Below are positions 56,536-64,000 of a DNA stretch of 64,000 nt, piece by piece. The DNA comes from Leptobrachium leishanense (Eukaryota > Chordata > Amphibia > Anura > Megophryidae). The notes under the pieces are model-generated. The model ran no database searches and was not told the DNA's origin. It saw nothing but the letters and a program-made list of their open reading frames with translations. The position numbers and the translations under genes were made by a program. The stretch covers positions 356,195,307 to 356,259,306 of the forward strand of contig CM019063.1 in NCBI GenBank assembly GCA_009667805.1, in the 5' to 3' direction. Within the stretch, counting starts at the first letter, position 1. Every line of letters begins with the position of its first letter.

Positions 56536-58404
56536 TTATCTTTTGTTTAGGATAGCCTTATGCCTATCCCATGCTTGCTTAAATTCAATTACTGTTTTGG
56601 CCTCTACCACTTCAACTGGAAGGCTGTTCCATGTATCCACCACCCTCTCAGTAAAATAATGCTTCCTGATGTTACTTTTAAACCTTTGCCCCTCTAATCT
56701 AAGACTATGTCCTCTTGTTTTGCTACTTTGTTTCCTTTTAAATATACTCCCTTCCTCTACCTTGTGGATTCCCTTTACGTATTTAAATGTTTCTATCATA
56801 TCTCCTCTGTCTCGTCTTTTTTCCAAGCTGTACATGTTAAGATCATTAAGTCTTTCCTGGTAACCTTTCTCCTTCAAGCCGTACACCATTTTAGTAGCCC
56901 TTCTCTGAACTCTCTCTAAGATGTCTATATCCTTCTGGAGATACGGTCTCCAGTACTGCACACAGTACTCCAAGCGAGGTCTCACCAGTGCTCTGTACAG
57001 TGGCATGAGCACTTCCCTTTTCCTACTGCTAATACCTCTCCCTACACAACCAAGCATTCTGCTAGCATTTCCTGCTGCTCTATTACATTGACTACTTACC
57101 CTTAGATCCTCTGAAATAATAATCCCTAAATCCCTTTCCTCAGATGTTGAGGTTAGGACTGTATCAAATATTCTATATTCAGCCCTTGGGTTTTTACATC
57201 CCAGGTGCATTATCTTGCACTTATCCACGTTAAAACTCAATTGCCACAGCTCCGACCATTTTTTTAGTTTACCTAAATCATTTGTCATTTGGCTGATCCC
57301 TCCAGGAACGTCAACCCTGTTGCAAATCTTTGTGTCATCAGCAAAGACATACTTTTCCATTAATACCTTCTGCAATATCACTAATAAAAATATTAAATAG
57401 AATGGGTCCAAGTACTGACCCCTGAGGTACCCCACTGGTAACAAGACCTTGCGCCGAATAAACTCCATTTACCACAACCCTCTGTTGCCTGTCACTCAGC
57501 CACTGCCTAATCCATTCAACAATATTGGAATCCAAGCTCAAAGATTGCAATTTATTGATAAGCCTTCTATGCGGAACAGTATCAAAAGCCTCACTGAAAT
57601 CTAAATAAGCAATGTCTACTGCACCACCTGTGTCTATTATTTTTGTTACCCAATCAAAAAAATCAATAAGATTAGTTTGGCATGATCTCCCTGAGGTAAA
57701 CCCATGTTGTTTCTGATCCTGTAATCTATATGTTTTTAGATGTTCAACAATCCTTTCCTTTAACATGGTTTCCATTAATTTCCCCACTACTGACGTAAGA
57801 CTAACTGGCCTATAGTTCCCAGATTCCTCCCTACTACCCTTCTTGTGAATGGGCACAACATTTGCTAATTTCCAGTCTTCTGGGACGACTCCCGTTAGCA
57901 AGGATTGGTTAAATAAATCTGTTAACGGTTTTGCTATTACATCACTGAGCTCTTTTAATAATTTAGGGTGGATCCCATCAGGCCCTATTGACTTATTTGT
58001 CTTTACTTTAGACAGCTGCTGTAGAACCTCCTCCTCTGTAAACTGATATGTAATTGTCTCGTTAGTGTTTCCTCCTGAGGTCCCTTTCCTTCCTTTTCTT
58101 CTGCAAAGACTGAACAAAAATATTCATTGAGGCAGTCAGCGAGGCTTTTATCCTCTTCTACATACCTTCCTTCGTTTTTAATCTAACTAATCCTTGTTTT
58201 ACTTTTCTCGTTTATGTATCTAAAAAATGTTTTGTCCCCCTTTTTTACTGACTGAGCTATTTTCTCTTCTGCGTGTGCTTTGGAAGCCCTTATAAATTGC
58301 TTTGCCTCTTTCTGCCCAATCTTATAGGTTTGCCTATCTTCTTCACTCAGAGTTTTGTTATAATTATTGAATGCTGTCTTTTTGTTCTTCACTATTTTGG
58401 CCAC
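56536..58404 (-). pseudogene. CR1 LINE ORF2: RT and C-terminal domain, frameshifted
   Basis: A pre-RT helical stretch (58404-58183) is followed by an RT with [17 protein letters not shown] (about 57990), [20 protein letters not shown] (about 57850), [19 protein letters not shown] (about 57600) and [17 protein letters not shown] (about 57420). After a frameshift near 57350-57400 comes [10 protein letters not shown], carrying the catalytic aspartates. The C-terminus has VRPRLEYCVQYWRPYLQKDI and ERVQRRATKMVYGL. These are CR1-clade RT features. The product would be inactive because of the frameshift and the stops between segments. Confidence 0.88.
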
Positions 58405-58797
58405 TTCTGCAGAGTACCACAGTGGTTTCTTCCCTTTTTTGTTTTGCTAACAAGTCGAATGCAATTGCCTGTGTCCCTTCAATAAGGCTTCCTTTAAATA
58501 ATCCCATTTCTACTGGACTCCCTTTAAACTCCTCCAGTCTGATAATGACTCCTTCACACAAAATCTCATTTTAGAAAAATCTGTTTTTTTTAAAGTCTAA
58601 AACTTTTGTTTTTGTGTGGTGCCGCTCCATCCCTGTTCTTATATTAAACCATACTGACTGGTGATCACTAGATCCCAAATTTTCACCTACAACAACGTCC
58701 GATACCAAACCTCCATTTGTGAGTATTAAATCCAATATGGCCTCTTTACAGGTCGGCTCCTCATCTACTTGTGTTAGAGATAATCCCAGTAGGGAGT

Positions 58798-59292
58798 TTA
58801 GAATATTTGTACTCCTAGTGTTTTGGTTTTCCAGTTCACATCAGGAAGATTAAAGTCCATGATAATAACTTCCCCCTTCATTGCCATTTTGGCTATTTCC
58901 TCAAGCAGATTATCTAGCTCTTCTACTTGTCCAGGGGGTCTATAGATCACACCTACACAAGCTACTGTATGATTGCCAAATGTTAGCGTAACCCAAACTG
59001 ACTCTATGTTCACCTCGCTCACTTTTATTTGGTTCGTTTTTATGTTGTTTTTCACATACAGGGCCACTCCTCCTCCTTTCCTACCTGCTCTGTCTTTTCT
59101 ATATAAAGAGTACCCCGGTATTGTTATGTCCCAGTTATTTTTCTCACGGAACCATGTCTCAGTAACCGCAACTAAATCTACTTTTTCAGCTGCCATCATT
59201 GCCTCCAGTTCATTGATTTTATTGACTAAACTGCGAGCATTTATAGACACGACTCTGAGCTTGTCATTTTTTTCCCCGCATGTTGCTTGCAC
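58798..59292 (-). pseudogene. CR1 LINE ORF2 endonuclease segment
   Basis: This is an APE-type endonuclease. LRVVSINARSLVNKINELEA at the N-terminus, LVAVTETWFRE, RKGGGVALYVK, CVGVIYRPPG and a partial MDFNLPDVNW block are visible in the family order. The catalytic SDH end is not seen before 58798. A stop or frameshift separates it from the RT. Confidence 0.8.
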
Positions 59293-59354
59293 CCTCCGAT
59301 TTAGTTTTGGGGGACAATCAGGCAGATTGTTTTTTACCCTTTTGTCCCCCCCTC

Positions 59355-59862
59355 CTAGTTTAAATATTTCTTTGCGAAACCTTTGAACTTCTCACTGAGA
59401 ACATATGTTCCCCTATGGGTAAGATGCAAACCATCTTTTTTATACAGTTCCTTTCTGCTCCAATTAGAGCTAGCATGGGACACAAAGCCAAATCCTTGCT
59501 CTCGACACCATTCCCGAAGCCACAAATTAAATTCCCTATTGCGCATCTGCCTATCCTGAATGTTATGCACAGGCAAAACTTCAGAGAATGACACAGTGGA
59601 CGCAATCTGCTGTATTTCACCTCCAAGAACACAAAAATCTTCCTTAATCTCAGAAACCTCATTGGTAGCCAAATCATTTGTCCCTAGATGGACTAGAACA
59701 TCCACGTCCCCTTGCTGCTTTGCTTGTTTGACAATATTGAGAATACGTCTCGTCTCTACGAGCAGTAGCCCCAGGAAGACATCTCACCAAACCACTACTC
59801 TCCAGCTCAACACCTCTTATGATAGAATCACCCAGCAACAATTGCCTTCTATCATGTCCCAC
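59355..59862 (-). pseudogene. CR1 LINE ORF1: SGNH-hydrolase (esterase) domain, one frameshift
   Basis: LLLGDSIIRGV (about 59840) carries the catalytic serine block. VLVHLGTNDLA (about 59695) is the Gly/Asn block. DGLHLTHRG (about 59420) is the Asp-His block. CR1 ORF1 proteins are known to contain such esterase domains. The two halves are in different frames, with the break near 59700. A role in membrane or particle interaction is a hypothesis from the family. Confidence 0.85.
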
Positions 59863-59919
59863 CTTTTCCTTATTGTTCTTGGTCTAAATTCAGTACATCC
59901 TCATTTGTATCCACTTCCA

Positions 59920-60951
59920 AACCCAACCGTGTAGGATACACTCCCCAAATGCAATCTTTTATAGACCAATTTGAACCCCAACTTCAGAACATACTAACTA
60001 GGACCCAATCTGGCAAAACTATCAAACCCCATGCTAGATATCAGATGCCCTATTTAATTGCAGGAAATAATTTCGTTATTATGCCCCCTGATATAGGAAC
60101 CTTAAATTCTATAGTTAAGGGTTCTCCTAGTCCCCGAATTTCCGCGACCGCAACAACGCAAGATCTTAAACGGGCGACACGAGGATTGCAATTAACTCAG
60201 GAAGATTACAAGTTGATCATGAACGGTGTCATGGGATATGCTGATGACCCTGGTTTTGATCGGACTCGTGTTCTCACTTCAACCCCCCCATGCTCCTCTA
60301 ATGGGTGCTCCTATTACACCCCAAAATTTGCCTTTACAAACATCGGTCCAGATTGATGATCTGTAGACAGAAGTTTGTGATGAATGGACTCGTAATTATG
60401 GAGTTCGACGTTCTATGGTCACAGCCATTGCATGCAAACAAAATGCCAAAGAATCGGTCACCGAATTCATCCACCGGTTCCATAAGAACTGGAAGGAGGA
60501 TGCCGGCATGACATTAGATGGAGATATGGGTAATCTCAGAGATGATACCCAGAGAATTGCTAAACAGGTGATTAATAACTGGCCAACTGTTGTACCTATT
60601 GATCTTAATAATAGGCTTCTTGTTAAAGATTCTGCTGGTTGCTTTGACCTGCAGCATTCTAAATATATGTTAGCTGTTTTTAACAGGCCTTCAGGTCCCC
60701 CAAGTAATACTGGTCCTCGCCCTAAACAGACTTATCGTCCTCAACACCCCACACGTACCCCAGGTACTTGTTTCATTTGTGGTGATCCAAATCACTGGCG
60801 TAATGAATGCCCTCATAATCCCAGGAACACTGGTAATACTGCTATGAACCCCCAGCCACATTCTCCAACAAGCAATGCTGTTACCTCTCCTAACAATGGC
60901 TGTGATCCACCTCATCAGAAGATTGATTGGCAAAACCAATCAAATGCATGA
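59920..60951 (+). pseudogene. ERV gag, 3' part with CCHC knuckle
   Basis: Segments typical of retroviral capsid include MPYLIAGNNFVIMPPDIG and FIHRFHKNWKEDAGMTL (the major-homology-like region). They are followed by a single zinc knuckle, CFICGDPNHWRNEC (about 60770-60811). Frameshifts lie near 60300-60415. Capsid assembles the particle and the knuckle binds genomic RNA; here both are non-functional relics. Confidence 0.7.
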
Positions 60952-61856
60952 TGTGGCCCAGAGGCATGCTCCATCTCATGTGTTCAGGTTTCAGAAACAG
61001 TTGACCATTTGCCCCTAGTGATCCTTAATTTGAATGGTGTATCTCCTGCATGCCATCTGGAGCTTTACATGTGGATTCACCATTTTTTTCTATTGAAGCA
61101 GCTCCCAGCACACTTCATCCCCATCAGCCCCTCCTTTTTCTTCCCCTCGCTCTTCCATTCCTTCTCTCTTCACTCTGCTTTCCTTTCAGCACCTGATCTC
61201 GAATTGTGTGTACATCCGGATGTATGGGCAATTGACGAATATGATGTGGGTTCTATCTCCTGCACACCATATTCTGCAAAATTAAAAGCATCTGCTACTA
61301 CTGTCTATCACAAGCAATATAATCTGTCACCTGCTAAAGTTGAAGGAATACGGGAATTCATTCACCGCTTCCTTGCTACTGGCATTCTGTGTCCCATTGT
61401 AAGTTCGTACAACACTCCGATATCCATCTCCTTTAGGCACAGGATTTACAGCTTTACTCAGGATTTCAGATCTCGATGAAATCATAATTCCTATTTCTCC
61501 AATTGTACCTGACCTCCCAACCCTTCTCACCTCCATACCCCCAGACTCCACACATTTTACAGTCAGACTTAAAAAAAAATGCCTTTTTTTCTGTCCCTGT
61601 ACATCTGGATACGCAACCCATTTTGGCCTTTACTTTTGAAGCCTCCCAGTTTTGTTGGTCAGTCTTACCTATGGGATTTATTGACAGTCCCGCTATTTTT
61701 TCAATGGCACTGCGTGAGACTCTTGAGTTACAGTCCGCCGGAAGGCTCCACCTTACTACAGTATGTGGATGTCCTCCTTTGTAGCCCCAGCCAAGCTGCA
61801 TGTCACACTGACTCTGTTGCTCTCCTCAACCACCTACACGCAGAAGGCCACAAGGT

Positions 61857-62278
61857 CTATTCATTAACAGGACTATACACAGGACTAGGGGTCATCCATT
61901 TAGACTGGAAGAAAGAAAATTCAGCCTAAAGCATAGGGAGGGTTATTTTACGGTGAGAACAATAAAGCTGTGGAATTCTCTGCCTGTGGAGGTGGTTGGA
62001 TCAGAGACCATACAGACTTTTAAAAAGCGACTGGATGACTTCCTGCAGACACAGAATATTAAGGGTTATAATATTTAATATGTGGGTAAAAGCTTCTTGA
62101 TCCAAGGAGAAATCTGACTGCCATTCTGGGGTCAAGAAGGAATTTTTTCCCAGTATGTTGTATATTGGCAAGCATTTCAGACTGGGTTTTTTGCCTTCTT
62201 TTGGATCAACAGCAGTAGGTGATGTAGGAGAGGCTGAACCCGATGGACGCATGTCTTTTTCAGCCTATGTAACTAAGT
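61857..62278 (+). mobile_element. CR1-type LINE 3' fragment, inserted in ERV pol
   Basis: AAGGT flanks it (61852-61856 and 62279-62283). It carries the CR1 C-terminal motif with KLWNSLPVEVV (about 61964) and the tail CCCGATGGACGCATGTCTTT, then CTATGTAACTAAGTAA. It is 5'-truncated and from a different CR1 subfamily than the 56.5-59.9 kb copy. ERV pol sequence resumes directly after it. Confidence 0.85.
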
Positions 62279-62791
62279 AAGGTGTCCAGAAAAAAGATGC
62301 AATTTTACTCCACCTCTGTTGAATATTTGGGTTTCGTTCTCACCTCAGGGATCTCGTGTCCTCTCACTGTCCCGCATTCAGAACCTGCTCCAACTCAAGT
62401 GTCCTGTCTCCAAAACAGACATGTTGTCCTTTCTAGGGATGGTGAATTTTTGTCGTCACTGGCTACCAGACTGTTCCAATTAGGACGCTGTTCTTCGTGC
62501 GTCTGCTGCGTGCACCGCTCCGGACCAAATTGTTTGGTCTCCGGACATGGTGTCTGCCTTTGATACGTTAAAGGAACTGTTGGCCACTGCACCAGCACTG
62601 GGGCTACCGAACTATAAACTGCCTTTCCACCTCTACTGTAGGGAGGATGGGCGCACAATGGTGGCTGTTCTTGCACAGGTCCACGGGGGGGCGCTGCGTC
62701 CAACTGCATCTTTGTCATAAGTCCTGCCACCTGTTCAGGGAATGCCAAGTTGTCTCCGCTCCTTGGCTACCTGTGCCATGGCTGTGGAAAC

Positions 62792-63118
62792 TAGGGATGT
62801 GCGTTTCGGGTTTCGGAATTTTCACGAAATTTCCCGATTCGTGTCTTCGGATGCGGCCGAATTTCCGAAAAATTTTAGATCCGAAAATTTCAGATCCGAA
62901 ATGTTTTCCGAGCCGAAACGAAATATTTTTGGATTTTTCGAATAGACTTGAAATGTTCCGAAAAACGAAAATTTTCCGAAAATTTTTCGAAGAAACGAAA
63001 AGTCGATACAAAAAACGGGCAAAATGACACGAAAAATGGTCGATATTCCGAAAAAAAAATGTACCCGAAAAACGGGCCGAACCGAAACCGGTCGAAACGA
63101 GCCGAAAAGTTTAAAAAT

Positions 63119-63152
<34 letters not shown>

Positions 63153-63184
63153 GAACCGAAAAAAAAAATCGGTGCACAAGCCTA
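62792..63184. mobile_element. hAT-type MITE, 393 bp, TTCGG-rich
   Basis: The ends TAGGGATGTGC and GCACAAGCCTA are imperfect inverted repeats. An exact 8 bp target duplication, GTGGAAAC, flanks the element (62784-62791 and 63185-63192). The interior is made of TTTCGG/CCGAAA alternation and a long A run (63120-63150). It splits ERV pol. Confidence 0.92.
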
Positions 63185-64000
63185 GTGGAAACAGTTCTTT
63201 CCTTAACCCTAGGTACTGACACTATTCTCCATACACAACACAATGTCTTGTATGTACTTCGTAATCTTTCTACCCAGTACATTTCTTCCCAACGTTTGTC
63301 TGGTTATGAAACTGTACTAACTTCCACCTCCAATTTGTCTGTCAAATACTCTGTTACTTCTGGTTCTTCTGCTGTTCTTAACGCTCTTCTGCGTCTACGC
63401 GAAGGCCATGAGGAGCTTTGCAAATTACATGACTGTCTTCCGCTAATTCAACTAACAACCTCTCCTAGATCTGATCTTTCTGACACTCCTCTAGAAGGTC
63501 CTGATATTCATCATATCTTTGTTGATGGCTCCTGTTCTCGTCCTTCTGATTCACAGTATCTGACTGGTTATGCTGTGGTTAATTTGCCTGACATTGTGCA
63601 GGAATCTGCTTCCATTTCTTCAAACTCTTCGCAAGCTGCGGAACTTTTTGCTTTAACAGCTGCATGTAAACTTTTTAAAGATCTCCCTTGTAGCGGAATG
63701 AGTCCTATTTCTCATTCTGATCAGATTTCTGATCTGTCTGTGATTCTATTAAATGCAAAGGTTCCTGTTGACTCTGGTTTCTCGTGGCAATTACTTTGCT
63801 GACGCTACATCTAAAGCTGCTGCTCTTTCATCTCCTACCATTTCTCTTGTTCCTCACCCTCCAATTGTCACCTGCTACCTTTCTCCTTTTCTGCTACCCC
63901 AGAAATGGATGCTTAAAGAACTTTGGGTTTTTAGAGCACTGGGCTCATTTTGCACTGGGGTACAATCTGTATAGTTGTGATAGATTGCACCTGAATGGAA

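Larger units (their letters stand above)
56457..59881 (-). mobile_element. CR1-type LINE with esterase ORF1, nearly complete
   Basis: The minus-strand element ends at 56457 with a TTCTATGTTTC-type tail. It contains an SGNH-esterase ORF1, an APE endonuclease, an RT and a C-terminal domain. A short repeat, GTCTA, may be the target duplication (56452-56456 and 59882-59886). Frames are broken several times. It interrupts the ERV gag, so it is younger than the ERV. Confidence 0.88.
60960..63974 (+). pseudogene. ERV pol: RT and RNase H remnants, multiply broken
   Basis: A protease active site is not recognisable, and this interval is short. The RT N-terminal segment (about 61200-61420) includes SAKLKASATTVYHKQYNLSP. 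Later segments have CWSVLPMGFIDSPAIFSMAL (about 61655-61715) and a catalytic motif YVDV instead of the usual double aspartate (about 61757). After the CR1 fragment the RT thumb is present (62285 onwards). RNase H with IFVDGSCSRPSDSQYLTGYA begins about 63505. The frame breaks several times and pol runs beyond the window. The missing aspartate alone would abolish polymerisation. Confidence 0.7.
55800..64000 (+). mobile_element. Endogenous retrovirus (class I, gamma/epsilon-like), nested and incomplete
   Basis: Gag, pol RT and RNase H remnants lie in order on the plus strand. They are interrupted by a minus-strand CR1 LINE (56457-59881), a CR1 3' fragment (61857-62278) and a hAT MITE (62792-63184). 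The pol continues past the window edge, so neither LTR pair nor env can be judged. Multiple stops and frameshifts show an old copy. The class assignment rests on RT and RNase H motifs only. Confidence 0.75.

Overview
The window looks like intergenic DNA from a large vertebrate genome, most likely an amphibian and probably a frog. The evidence is the mixture of repeats: several Penelope-like elements (PLEs), Tx1-type L1 LINEs beginning GGGG(C/T)GTGGCCGG, CR1-type LINEs with an esterase ORF1, Ty3/Gypsy elements, piggyBac and hAT MITEs, a tRNA-derived SINE and an endogenous retrovirus. I found no host protein-coding gene, tRNA or rRNA gene. Almost every long ORF is either a decaying retroelement gene or the translation of a satellite or microsatellite.

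Region by region. 1-20.3 kb is a TA-rich array built from (TA)n and the motif CAAAAACTCGAAATT, colonised by other elements. It holds two near-identical ~905 bp tandem units, each with a hammerhead-ribozyme-like core. It also holds two 5'-truncated PLEs facing opposite ways (1.86-3.88 kb minus, 5.96-8.0 kb plus), a 2.3 kb minisatellite of 20/21 bp units, a cluster of three GC-rich palindromes, and a complete young Ty3/Gypsy element (11.5-20.0 kb). That element's Gag resembles the PNMA protein family. 20.4-24.5 kb carries a third PLE whose RT part is inverted relative to its GIY-YIG part. It is followed by a TATA box, a well-formed hammerhead candidate and a solo LTR of the Gypsy family. 24.6-37 kb holds two L1 elements in opposite orientation, separated by a 1.37 kb hAT-type element. 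37-42.6 kb is mostly unidentified, with a solo LTR and SINE pieces. 42.7-49.7 kb is a second, older Gypsy element of the same family, broken many times and carrying two micro-inversions. 49.7-55.6 kb is short repeats, including a piggyBac MITE. 55.6-64 kb is an endogenous retrovirus interrupted by a nearly full CR1 LINE, a CR1 3' fragment and a hAT MITE, and it runs off the window end.

The elements work as independent parasites. PLE RT plus GIY-YIG endonuclease, with ribozymes in the terminal repeats, would copy by target-primed reverse transcription. Gypsy and ERV elements use LTRs, tRNA primers, protease, RT, RNase H and integrase. The LINEs use APE-type endonuclease and RT. The MITEs depend on transposases not encoded here. 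All the autonomous elements seen carry inactivating breaks, though Gypsy element 1 is close to intact. All calls were made by eye; no database search or folding program was run.
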